In this document: positions 51,393 to 62,689 of the stretch, piece after piece
How the letters are laid out: every line of letters begins with the position of its first letter
Position numbering within the stretch: the first letter of the stretch is position 1
Assembly (NCBI RefSeq): GCF_046630445.1
Contig: NC_092342.1
Location: 176,348,501 to 176,412,500, forward strand
Length of the DNA: 64,000 nt
Reading direction: 5' to 3'
Source of the DNA: Rutidosis leptorrhynchoides
Lineage: Eukaryota > Streptophyta > Magnoliopsida > Asterales > Asteraceae
The notes under the pieces: generated by a model
The model's database searches: none
What the model saw: the letters and a program-made list of their open reading frames with translations, nothing else
Told to the model about the DNA's origin: nothing
Made by a program: the position numbers and the translations under genes

Positions 51393-53060
51393 TGTTCCAT
51401 TGGTGATGTCTTCTCTTTTATTATTTTTATCTATTTATGCTAAACATTTAACATTTTGATACTTTAATGTAATGTTTAATATTTTTATTATTTTGTACTA
51501 ATATTTCATTTTTGTAATTTGAAAGTGGGATATTAAGTCCCATTTCAAATTACCATGCATATGTATTTTATCTCATGTACACAACAGGGTAAAACAGCGC
51601 ATTTTCAAAGACTGGCATTAAGTTCAGCAAAAGCAACTAATTTTGACGACAAGATGCAAAATATATGTGAAATAACAACTGCAGGAATGAACAAATGATG
51701 TGCACCATTTATCATTCAAAACAAACAACAATATGTTTGGAAACTTTGGTAAAATTTAATCATTTTTCTACGCTAATCACCCTCAATAATTTAAATTGCT
51801 ACTGATTTCTTGCAAATGAGGGCATTGCAAGATCTGAAGTGTGGGAAGGGGTTAAATTCTTTCGGGTTTTAAAATTTTAATTTAAACACTTGGTTACCAT
51901 TAAAAATACTAGTAACGCAGTAGTTGTATTAGAATCTAGTGCTCTCTGATAATAAAAAACAGCCCTAGTCTTATATACTGACTACCCACTTCTAGTAAAA
52001 TTTTTAAAAAAATTTCAAATAAATGAATTCAAAATCATGTTTATACATATTTATGAACGATAAAACTAGGTGTTAACACCGAAATTATTGTTACCTCGAA
52101 AAGGACATAAATTGAGAAACAACCCAAAATGCTTAAATTCATTTAAAATGAAATAGAGGAGAATAAAAAGGCAAAGAAAGGAAAATAAAAGCCAAGTGTG
52201 GGAAAAATTTACCAAGTTATTTTGAACATATATCACATATTTTTGTACAAAATAATTGAAGATACTTTTGTTTTGGATGATTTTAATCAAGTTTTACCCA
52301 TTTTATTGTAATAGAATTTAAAAGAAAGTAAAGTCTTTCGAGAAAAAGACACGCACTTCTTGACTTAGGTCAGGAAGTTGTCGTCCAGACCAGTTGTAGA
52401 GTTTACAAAAAACCTTGAAAAGTTTTCTCTAAAATCAACTGGAAATCCACGGACCTAAGCATCAAACAGGGTCGCCAAGTGGTCAGAGTTATCCTAACCA
52501 TGAGAGGATCTGTCTCGTACAATGGGGGGCACCATGTAAATTAGCTTATAAGACTAACGAATCAGATCCCCAGAAAGGATAATCTCCTTAAAAGATCAAA
52601 AATCAGCTTTTAAGCCTGATATTACTCAATCCTTGAGATTGACCTTAAAGATTGAGAATTCAAACTCATGGAATTCGATGATATCTAAACTCGAGCTTAA
52701 ACGAGAAAATATTTTGACCAAATTACAAACCGATTTGTTTTCTGAAAACCTATTTTCAATGCGTTCATTACCATTGAACGTAAAAGCCTAAGAATTCACC
52801 GGAATTCATTAGGTCACCTGAACCAAATCGGGTGTCAACCGTAAGAACGGTGGTCGCATAGCATGGTCGAAGACAGGACCTTGTGCCAGAACGAACTGGA
52901 CTTACTAAAAACTACACTACTGTACGATTAGGTACACTGCCTATAGTGTTGTAGCAAGGTTTAGGTATATCCACTCTATAAATAAATAAATAACTTTTGT
53001 AAAATTGTATCGTATTTAATAGTATTTGGTAGTAAAAATATAACTATTTCATATACACCT
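51393..53060 (+). other. Athila 3' region, probably including start of 3' LTR
   Basis: Non-coding. It has purine-rich tracts AAGTGTGGGAAGGGG (51837) and AAGTGTGGGAAAAA (52194), and a possible LTR start TGTTAACACCG at 52069. It breaks off near 53060, where minus-strand E5 sequence begins. I could not find a matching LTR in the window, so the boundary is uncertain. ORF 52066-52290 has no motif. Confidence 0.5.
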
Positions 53061-53445
53061 CGCACAACATCATTAAGCTCATTTGATTTTTGGCTGGATT
53101 TAGAAATGAATAATCTCTAAAACAATAGAGATTACATAATCTTCGCGGAGTATTTTACTAATGTAATCAATACTTTTATTATTTATTCTTCTTGGCATTC
53201 CTTGGTGACGGATGTTGATGCTTGTGGAATTCTTATGAACTTTGTAGAGTACGAATAATGTTTTCGTAGAAAGTTTCGGGTACATCGAAGTTGAAAGTGT
53301 AAAATCAAACATATAATTGAATAATACACTTGGTTTATTATGAAACGGATTTCATTGAGTTTAAACAGAGATTGTGGTTAACGATGGTTAAGTCGTTAAT
53401 GGAAGGATTATAGCATATTAGTAATATGAATTTAGCTGAGTAGTA
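53060..53445 (-). mobile_element. E5: internal fragment of the non-autonomous family, left part
   Basis: Minus-strand sequence matching the E2 internal region around 15245-15600, including the TAATCTCTA hairpin module (53108-53135) and GAGATTGTGGTTAACGATGG. The minus ORF 53100-53312 keeps the EDYVISIVLEII block of the gag-position C-terminal module. It has no 3' LTR on its left and abuts Athila sequence. Confidence 0.75.
53441..53445 (+). repeat. TSD TAGTA, left copy, solo LTR
   Basis: Repeated at 61463-61467. Confidence 0.9.
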
Positions 53446-54499
53446 TGTAAAGACTCGTCCTAATCCATAAGAACGAATACAATAACATATGATTACATCG
53501 CGAGGTATTTGACCTCTATATGATACATTTTATAAACATTGCATTCGTTTTAAAAGACAATCTTTCATTACATCGAAAGTTGACAGGCATACATACCATT
53601 TCGTAATATCCGCCTATAAATAATCTAATATATGCCATTTACTTAACCATAATCTTTACTGAACTCAACGACTTCAATGCAACGTCTTTTGAAATAAGTC
53701 ATGAATGATTCGAAGTAATATCTTTAAAATGAGCTAATCCACAGCGGAAGATTTCTTTAATACCTGAGAATAAACATGCTTTAAAGTGTCAACCAAAAGG
53801 TTGGTGAGTTCATTAGTTTATCATAATCATTCATTTTCATCATTTTAATAGACCACAAGAATTTCATTTCCAGTTCTCATAAATATACGTCCCATGCATA
53901 GAGACAAAAATCATTCATATGGTGACCACCTGGTAACCGACATTAACAAGATGCATATAAGAATATCCCCTATCATTCCGGGAAATCCTTCGGACATGAT
54001 AAAACAACATCGAAGTACTAAAGCATCCGCAACCATGGATGGGGTTCGTTAGTCCCAATAGATCTATCTTTAGGATTCGCGTCAATTAGTAGATCGGTTT
54101 ACTAATTCTTAGGTTACCAAGCAAAAGAGGCATATTCGGCTTCGATCATTCACCCATATAATGTAGTTTCAATTACTTGTGTCTATTTCGTAAAACATTT
54201 ATAAAAATTTGCGCATGTATTCTCAGCCCAAAAATATAAAGGGTAAAAAGACAAATGAAACTCACCTAATGTATTTTGTAGTAAAAATACATATGACTAT
54301 ATTGAACAATGCAGGGTTGGTCTTGGATTCAAGAACCTATATCATTCGTATATATATTAAAACATATAATGACAATTAATCAGTTTATATATATTAATAT
54401 TATTAATATACTTCTTGTATTATTTATTTATATTCATCTTATATATATAAATACTTAATATTTATGTATAAATTAGATTTAAAGTATACGATATGTCAT

Positions 54500-54500
54500 T

Positions 54501-54585
<85 letters not shown>
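54500..54585. repeat. (TA)n microsatellite
   Basis: TA run in the solo LTR. Confidence 0.98.
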
Positions 54586-54587
<2 letters not shown>

Positions 54588-54839
54588 ATATTGATGTTTA
54601 GAAATATCATATCTTGTATTAAAACTTACTACATTTGCAATATTTATTTGCGATAATAATAACAACAGTGATAATAATAATGATAATACTAATTATATTG
54701 TTAATATAATGGTAATAAGAATGATTTATAACTCATTATAAGTTAAATATATTTATTTTCAATAATTTGAAGTAAATACCTAATATTAAATTAAAAAGGT
54801 GATTTATAATTGTTAATGTGTTAAATTAAAATATTTTAG

Positions 54840-55300
<461 letters not shown>

Positions 55301-55329
55301 GACTACCTTAAGGAAAAAGGCTTTTAAAA

Positions 55330-55405
55330 AAAAATGCTCCATCCAGGAATCGAACCCGAGACCTCTAGTTAACCTGAACACACCCTCAACCATCCAAGCC
55401 GTGAT
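55330..55405 (-). other. tRNA-like module in solo LTR
   Basis: On the minus strand GGCTTGGATGGTTGAGGG is followed about 30 bases later by GGTCTCGGGTTCGATTCC. This resembles the A-box and B-box arrangement of Pol III genes or SINEs, but no tRNA cloverleaf is evident. Confidence 0.45.
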
Positions 55406-56670
55406 ACCTTCCTGATTAATTCTATACCTTAAATATATTTAACCCTATTTTCCTGTGTTCTTCTTCCCCCTTCTTCATTTTCACAGAACCCATCACCAGG
55501 AGACCAGAAATATTTACCACAATAACAACAAGGTGTCTAATTAATTTTAGAATTCATAAATAAAACAGAACTAACTAATTTAAGTGATTGGATTATTAGA
55601 AAACAAAAAAAAAATAAAGAACAACACCTATCTGCTGTGTTCGCGTAAAAAGAAAAAAACTTAAATATTGATTTCAATTTTGAGAAGGTTTTAGACAAAA
55701 ATTTCTATACGAAAAAGGTGGTAAATTACTCCTATAAACTTTATCAAACAACAATTTAATCTGAAATGCAAAAACGAACGCGAATTTCTTAATGAACACT
55801 TCGTTTGACTTTTGAACATAAATATTTTGACTCCAAAATTTGTAATCGATATGAAGAATTGGGTTTTGAGATTTTGCATACAGTTTAAATGAAAAATTAC
55901 TAACATAACTGCATTTAAGGATTTTGACGAACACTTCAATTTCGAGTTTTGACAGAAATAAGAATGAAGCAAAGGTATCGGCTGAAACAGAAAAAAAATA
56001 TACATAAGAAATTTTGTTGTATTTTGTTTTGATTAACATTTACAGAGATCCTATATTGTGTCCGTGAATGGTGAAAGCAACAAGATTTGATTGAGAGAAT
56101 TGTTTTCTAGTGCTAAACCGTCGACATAATCACAATCAGAAGAAGAAAAAACGCGAAAAGCAAATATTGAAAGATATCACCTTCGTACCTATTTGATTTT
56201 ATATATAATATATATTTTATATTAATAATAATAATAATAATAAATATATTTATAATACTGTAATATTATTATTAATAATAAAAAAACATAATAATAATTA
56301 GTAATAAAAAATATATATATATACAAATGATGGTAAAAACAATAATAATGTTAATAATAATAATAATATTAATGTTAGATTACTAATGATAATAAGTATG
56401 ATAATTTTTTTTAATAATGATGATGATACTAATAACAATTTAATTGATAATACTGATAACATTGATAATGTTAATATTAGTAATAGTACTAATGATGATA
56501 ATAATAACTATACTAGTAATTATAACACATTAATTGTATCAAACTTTATATCTAAATATTATATATAATAATATTAATAATACTGATATTAATAATATTT
56601 ATGAGAGTAATAATATTAATATAACAGTTATGTTTTAACTTGTATCATATATTAATTATGTAATATTTAA
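55406..56670 (-). other. U3-side LTR sequence, no gene
   Basis: AT-rich with many AAT runs. The overlapping ORFs 55674-56039 and 55691-56005 have no recognised motif and are not in the other LTRs. Confidence 0.5.
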
Positions 56671-56704
56671 CTAGCTTAAGACCCGCGGAATCGCGGGTTT
56701 CGTT
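56671..56704 (-). other. Helitron 3' end: hairpin plus CTAG
   Basis: Seven-base GC-rich stem with a four-base loop, ten bases from the terminal CTAG. Confidence 0.92.
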
Positions 56705-57943
56705 CAACAAAATTTTAAATATATTATAAATTATGTGCTAGTTCAAGTAAATATTTGGCACAAATGTTGTATACTAAACAATTTAAGGCAAAGAATGTAG
56801 TGAAACACAATATGTAGATATCAATTAAGTATAATGCAATCCTTAAATAAAAGTAAAGTTCAATTGTTTAAAAAAAAAAAAGATAAATTGTAACACAAAG
56901 TTGTATGTATTGTTGAACTATTAAATTACGATAGGCATATAGTTGTAGCGCATAATGTGACAAAAGCGATCATTGAATGGTATTACCACTGAAATTGATG
57001 GATAATAAAGATATGATAACTCCACATCAGATATTTAATTGTACTCCGACTTTTTGATAATAGGCCATTATCATTTGGCTAGATATTTCTATGACGAATT
57101 TCTTATAGATTACTCAATGCAACCAGTCGTTTCAAGCAGTTATTTTGATGTCAACATTAAAGCAGCAAATTGTCTTTATGTAAATATACTTCACATCTCA
57201 TTTAAAGTCTTTTCACGAACAAAATTATGTACTTGACTTTTTCAATGTAACCGGTGATATTATAGATATAAAGTGAATTTTTTGGTTGTTCTGCTCCATA
57301 AAATCTATAAGAATAGTAAATTTTGCTGTTAAAGTTAACATATGTGTTGAAAAGTTTTTCATAGCACAATCATCACCTTTATTGACGAAATATTATCCGA
57401 ACAAAGAAGCTAATATAGTATCTTGCAATTTGTCTAAATGTATAGTAGTATCACTTTTTTCCTTCATAACTTCTGCTTTCAAAATTTTCATTTTCTTATT
57501 TTGACCGATTAACATCTTCACATGGTTCATTAACTAAAATTATTAAATATAAACGTGCATAGTTATTGTTATTACATCTAATAGTTTGAAAAGACATAGG
57601 TTTACCATGAAAGTAACGAAAACAAAGGTTCACAATTCAAGGAGGCTTTATAGTATTTATATTTTGGTTTAAGTGTTTAAATGAATCATTTCAATTCAGC
57701 TCATTACACCTTATCTTTCAAATAGTTCATGTATCAGGTCATCCCAAAGGGTTAAAAATAATTTATATTCACATGCAAGTAAAATGATTAATGTAGTTTA
57801 TAAAGATTAAAAAGAATATAAAACCAAGATATGAATGATAACATAAAACCATCACTATATATACCAAAAACGTTTTCTTTGTTGAAGACGTTTTCTTTTT
57901 GAAAACGTTTTCCGTTTTTATTACAGTTTTCGTTATTTTTCGC

Positions 57944-57950
<7 letters not shown>
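56705..57950. other. Helitron cargo of unknown origin
   Basis: About 1.2 kb. ORFs 57039-57236 and 57286-57504 (+) are short and have no motif on either strand. Codon patterns resemble exon-intron mixtures, but I could not name a source gene. Confidence 0.4.
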
Positions 57951-57985
<35 letters not shown>

Positions 57986-57990
<5 letters not shown>

Positions 57991-58695
57991 GTAGGATCAA
58001 GAGGGAAGTAGCCATTCGGGGGGAAGCGGGGGGAAGCAAAAACTTTTTTTTTTCATTTTTTGAAAAAACTTTGTTCACGAACATTATAGACGAGATGAAA
58101 ATATGAACATTTAGTAGAGACACTTTGTGATAAATGTTTTTATTTTGGCGGGAAAACGCTCGAAGACGTAATATATAACAATTATCGTGTTTTTCGAGCG
58201 TATTTTGAGGTTTTAGCTATTGGGGTTTAGATATTAGGGTTTAGATATTAGGGTTTATAGGGTTTAGATATTAGGGTTTAGAAATTTAGGGTTTAGGGTT
58301 TAGATTTAGGGTTTAGATTTAGGATTTAGATTGAGTTTTTAACACGAACGGTTTAGAGTTTAGGGTTTAGGGTTTGGGGTTTTGGGTTTATGGAATAAAC
58401 CCAAAACCCCAAACCCTAAACCCTAAACTCTAAATCGGGCTAAATTTTACTTCACAAAACATGAAGAAGAAAAAACGTTCATATTCTTCACGAACAATAT
58501 TATCTTGAATGTTATTTTTGTCGATCATTTTTCCGCCTAAATAATAACATTCATCACGAGGTGTCTCTTCTAAATGTTCATATTTTCGTGTGATCTTGAT
58601 GACGGAAAAAAAAATTCAAAAAAAACCAAAAAAAAAAAAAATTTGCTTCCCCCGCTTCCCCCCGATTGGTTACTTCCACATAAACTAATACTTAG
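57986..58695. repeat. fold-back (MITE-like) element with telomere-like core
   Basis: The outer arms GGGAAGTAGCCATTCGG (58000) and, inverted, GGAAGTAACCAATCGG (58659-58676) continue into GGGGAAGCGGGGGAAGC. Inner arms include AAAATATGAACATTTAG (58096) and its inverted partner near 58575. Between them lie repeats of the plant telomere motif TTTAGGG (58218-58375) and then CCCTAAA (58398-58430). A (TA)n run flanks the left end. No coding is seen. Confidence 0.75.
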
Positions 58696-58954
58696 TTCTC
58701 ATTATATTGCTACTATAATGTTTAGACCTCAATTATTTTCAAAGTGGGTCTAACAAAACTACCCAACATCACTTACGTTATGTACTAAAACTTTTTAAAA
58801 AATAAAATTAATTAATTATTCTAAATAATATATACAAAATAAAGTATGATGTTTAATATATTAAGTTAACACTTTTAAGCTATCCTATAATCCATTTGAC
58901 CCTTTACGAACTTCAAAGAACCTGAAACTAAAGCAAGTGGGTCAAAATTAGCAC

Positions 58955-59047
58955 CTGAGCAAGTTGTAACATGGTAAATTGTTCAGGATTTCCTAGATTG
59001 AAAGGTCCCATGTATTCACCTTCCATCAATGCCATTAGTCCATCATC
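58955..59047 (-). pseudogene. captured exon of UDP-glucuronate decarboxylase (UXS-like)
   Basis: A 93-base exon, exactly 31 codons, bounded by an acceptor (TTCCAG on the minus strand) and a donor-like GTGCTA. It encodes GLMALMEGEYMGPFNLGNP...FTMLQLAQ. This is the conserved stretch near the C-terminus of UDP-xylose synthases, which make UDP-xylose for cell-wall polymers. The rest of the gene is absent, so this is cargo, not a working gene. Confidence 0.85.
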
Positions 59048-59459
59048 CTGGAATCAAGGGAATTTCTTAGTTTGACTAAAAAAGTGAAGTTTGACTTGGC
59101 GTATTAAAGCACTCAGCTTCGAACAGCTAAACAAATATGAAATAAGTTTTCAAAGTAAGAAAATATTCAGAATCATTTATTTAACCACTACATAAGAGAG
59201 TATTAGCTATATTAATATACCTATACAGTTAACTAACTATGAATTACATCTAACAACAGCATAACAAATCTAATCATAGAACAGTTTGCCAATTTGAATA
59301 ATAGATAAAACATACCAGTGCTGGAAGGTGCAAATGCAGATATAAACTTTGAATAATTGAAGGTGTCAACTTAAATCCAACATAAGTTGACATCGACAAC
59401 CTGGAGATGAAAAAACCCTAAAAACACAATGAACAAAAATCGTGTTATAAATAATAAAA

Positions 59460-59702
59460 GATTGGTTGACATTGCCATTTCACCAAACGTTATGTCGGCT
59501 CCAAGAGCTTTGCAAACCCTTAGAAAAGGAAGGTTTCCAAATGTTGTTAAAGGTGCAAGATATAGCTTATCCCTAAAATCAATCAGCTTTTTTTCACGTG
59601 GGTGTCACTTTAAGCTTTTATCGGTTTCTATGTGGTCCGCAATTGGAAGTGATTCTGATCGTGCATCATTTGTATCAAGATTGTTCTCCTTGTCACCTAC
59701 AC
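59460..59702 (-). pseudogene. captured exon of tRNA-dihydrouridine synthase 3-like gene
   Basis: An acceptor TTAACAG precedes an acidic stretch, then [42 protein letters not shown] and NLL. This matches the start of the DUS catalytic barrel in plant DUS3 proteins, which reduce uridine in tRNA. TGA replaces the residue before HPREKK. Only this exon is present. Confidence 0.85.
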
Positions 59703-59814
59703 CTGTTAAATACACAAGAACATTGTAATATATGATTAATGGTGTAGATTACGGGGTACTAAAATAAAATACAGGCTTTTATTTTAAACACCTATAACTA
59801 ACTGATTTGATATA

Positions 59815-60310
59815 TTTTGCCTAAGGATAGTGTCAGGAACCCTCAACGCTTCCATTGAATTTTTCGACTCCTGACCACGCAAAGCTTGTGCAATCTCCTG
59901 CATCAGAATTTTAGCAGCAAACCTAACTCCACTTTGAATGTTTTCAACTGATACTGGAAACACATACGATTACGGTTTGCGTCCTCGTGTTCAGGGCTCG
60001 CTTTTCCATTACTGTTTCTGTATATATTCAAGAACACCACGTCAATCCTTTACATGAATACAGAACAGAAGAGTAAAACCTTGGCAAGTTAGACCCATTT
60101 ACTAATGGGTCAAAAATTTACCTGCTTGAAGTTACAGTAGTACACTCAAGCTTTGTTTCTTGGAAGTGCACCAACAGTAAACAAACTTTCCTCTCCATCA
60201 AAAGCAAATTCTTTTCATGCTAATTCGTTATCATACATTTTCTGAACCCGATTGAACACCTTCCTTCCTACACCTTTACCCTCAACTGCGCACCACCTAA
60301 TAAATTTCAA
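59815..60310 (-). pseudogene. captured ARGONAUTE4-like N-terminal fragment
   Basis: Two exon pieces in minus-strand order. The first (about 60310-60125) has VEGKGVGRKVFNRVQ, FAFDGEESLFTVGALPRNK and two stops. The second (about 60020-59815) has SPEHEDANRNR, YQLKTFKVE, then after a frameshift RFAAKILMQEIAQALRGQE and MEALRVPDTILRQ. This is the N-domain of the AGO4/6/9 clade, the effectors of RNA-directed DNA methylation. PAZ and PIWI are absent. A degraded capture with no protein function expected. Confidence 0.82.
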
Positions 60311-61016
60311 GCATAAAACCAAATAAATCACTAATATCTAACAAACATATAATTGTGTTATACAACCTATATCACGCAAACCTGCAATGAAGATTTGGAA
60401 AATGATTTAAATTTTTTTATTTAACTTCTCAATCAATTATGGGTGATAATAGGATTATGAAAACCCTAATTCAAAAACTAAAGTATGAACAAACCCCCAA
60501 TTTCATAGCAGATTATAATTTTTGGATTGAATTAGAAAGAAATCGAGTGGGTATTGAAAAGATTCTAATGATGCAAATGAAATTGTTCAACAGCAGAATC
60601 AAGATTATTCTTTTTGAAAAAATAAAAAAAATTACTAACCCACGATTTGCAAATGAAGATTATTCAACAGCAGATACTGATTCAACAAATAGACATGTAA
60701 ACGCTTATAGATGATGAATTCTGCATTTGATTTGTGAAGCTTCCAAATGGATCTGCATGCGATGGTATCTAGGTTTTGTGTTGGAGGTTTGCTCTTTGAT
60801 GTTATGTTTGATGTTATGTTTTTATGTTTAGGGGCCGCGTGTAATTTAGGGGTAGGATTGGAACAGGTTTGTTTAGTGTAGACTTATTGACTTATAATTA
60901 GATCAATGGTGTTTGTTAGGGGTAGGTTGTGATAAATTCTTTAATCTAATGGTTGAGATTAGAAGTTAGAAATTAATATATCTCAATTAGCACTTTATTT
61001 TAATGTATAGAAGAGA
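60311..61016 (-). other. Helitron 5' region
   Basis: No gene recognised on the minus strand. The plus ORF 60439-60714 (91 codons, starting MGDNRIMK) has no motif and runs against the cargo genes. The last bases form the Helitron 5' end. Confidence 0.5.
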
Positions 61017-61227
61017 TAATCACATAATAATTTTTGTTGAATATTATTTTTTATAAATTTTATATATTTTACAATATACATATAATAATAATTATATATA
61101 GAAATCATATATATTTATATATGATTTATTTTAAAATACACATAATTATTTTTATATCTTATTTTTACATATTTCATTTTAATGTTTAAGTTATATTTTA
61201 TAATTTCAAATTACTGTATATACTTAC

Positions 61228-61228
<1 letters not shown>

Positions 61229-61288
<60 letters not shown>
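61229..61288. repeat. (TA)n microsatellite
   Basis: TA run near the U3 end of the solo LTR. Confidence 0.97.
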
Positions 61289-61293
<5 letters not shown>

Positions 61294-61462
61294 TTATTTA
61301 CAATTCTATTGTTCGTGAATCGTCAGAAATAGTCAAAAGTCGAATGTATACATGAATACAGTTCAATGTTTATGAGATTCAATTAAATATACTTTGCTTC
61401 TTGTGCCGAAATCATATTAAGATTAAAGTTTAAATTTAGTCGGAAATTTCCGGGTCGTCACA

Positions 61463-62689
61463 TAGTATTTACCCTTTTTCAATTCATACATAATAGCTTA
61501 GTACGAAAAGATTTATGATGGTTTCAAAATTTATATATATAAGATATACATATAAATTCTTCAGATGAATTGAGTTAATACTTCATAACTCATTGATATA
61601 ATATATGCGTTGTTGATTTGTGTTGATGTTGGTGATTATGGAATTGGCAGAACTTGTAGTGCTACAGGTTTTGCCGGTGTTGGTGATACTGACGGTACTG
61701 TTGACGCTGCTGGTAAAACAAGTCTAGCTTGTAAATTGTGCACCATTCTGGTCAGGGTTTCTACTCTTCCTTCTATCGTTTCGGTCCACTCATCTGATTT
61801 ACGGTTACGGCTGAAATAGATAATCTCTAAGACTTTAGAGATTACATAATCGCCGCAGAATATTTCTCCAATGAGGTTATGAATCAATACTTCATCGGTT
61901 ATTGTTGTTGGTACTCCTTAGTATCTATGGTGAGTATGACATTGATGCTATAGGTACAGATTGTGATGTTGAGGTGTGGGATGCGGATGTTGTTGTTGGT
62001 AGTGGTAATGATACTGTTGGTGTTGATCATGGTGGTATTGTTGATGCCGGTGATGCTGCTGGTGTTTGTAACCTTTGCACCATATTCTCTAAAGTCACTA
62101 CCCGAGCGCGAAGCTCGTTGACTTCTTCTATTACACCGGGGTGATTGTCGGTTCGGACGAGTGGACGAATAAGATCTAGAATTTGAGATAGTATATAATC
62201 ATGACGAGATACTCTGGAAATGAGAGAGAAAATGGTATTACAAACAGGTTCGCCGGTAAGTGCTTCAGGTTCCTCGCCAAGAGGGGAATGTGGTGGATGG
62301 AATGGATCGCCTTCTTCTTATCTCCAATGATTAAGTAGACTAAGAACCAATCCTCAATTCATCCAGAATAGATGATTGCTAATTGGTTAATCCATTCCGG
62401 TCACACTGCTTTTGGAGCTCGAGTGAAAATCCATATTGGAATAGTTATCGGAATCTAAGGAATTTGAACTAGATACGTGATCCATCTTGTATAATCAGGG
62501 AATTGATTTTTGATATGAAATAGATTATAGGACTTAGATTGGTATTCTTCAACACATAATTTACATATGTATATATAATACCAAAATTCCATAAATTACG
62601 GAGAAATTTTCGAAAGATGTCAGGAAAAGTTTACAGTAACATATACGCTAAGATATGAATTATCAGATACGCTAAGATATGAATTTTTG
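61463..62689 (-). mobile_element. E5: internal fragment, right part
   Basis: Begins with the right TAGTA and resumes the sequence left at 53445 (AATAGCTTAGTACG matches E2 near 15225). Contains the gag-position pseudogene. Ends, before any primer site, at the LTR that starts at 62690. A short direct repeat (ATACGCTAAGATATGAATT twice) lies at 62643-62685. Confidence 0.8.
61636..62485 (-). pseudogene. E5 gag-position protein, broken
   Basis: From the ATG at 62485: Ser-rich start, SSKSSVTGMD, stops around the tryptophan block, EEGDPFHPPHSPLGEEPEAL, NTIFSLISRVSRHDYIL, TDNHPGVIEEVNELRARV..LENMVQRLQ, then a Thr/Pro/Ser tail. The C-terminal module is open at 61636-61887 (IHNLIGEIF, GDYVISKVLEII, SDEWTETIEGRVETLTRMVHNLQARL). 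This copy shows best that the full protein had two coiled-coil modules. Confidence 0.7.

Larger units (their letters stand above)
56671..61016 (-). mobile_element. non-autonomous Helitron with captured gene fragments
   Basis: The minus strand begins TCTCTTCTATACATTAAAAT (5' end at 61016). It ends with a hairpin (ACCCGCG, loop ATTC, CGCGGGT) followed by CTTAAG and CTAG (3' end at 56671). It lies between A (56670) and T (61017), as Helitrons do, without TSD or terminal inverted repeats. No Rep/helicase coding was found. It contains AGO4-like, DUS3-like and UXS-like fragments, all on the minus strand, and a fold-back element. Confidence 0.92.

Noticed and set aside
58218..58430. A true telomere or chromosome end
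   Set aside because: The TTTAGGG-type repeats are short, degenerate, switch orientation and sit inside an inverted-repeat element within a Helitron.
60439..60714. 91-aa plus-strand ORF in the Helitron as a gene
   Set aside because: No motif, opposite in direction to the captured genes, and AT-rich sequence of this size commonly holds such ORFs.
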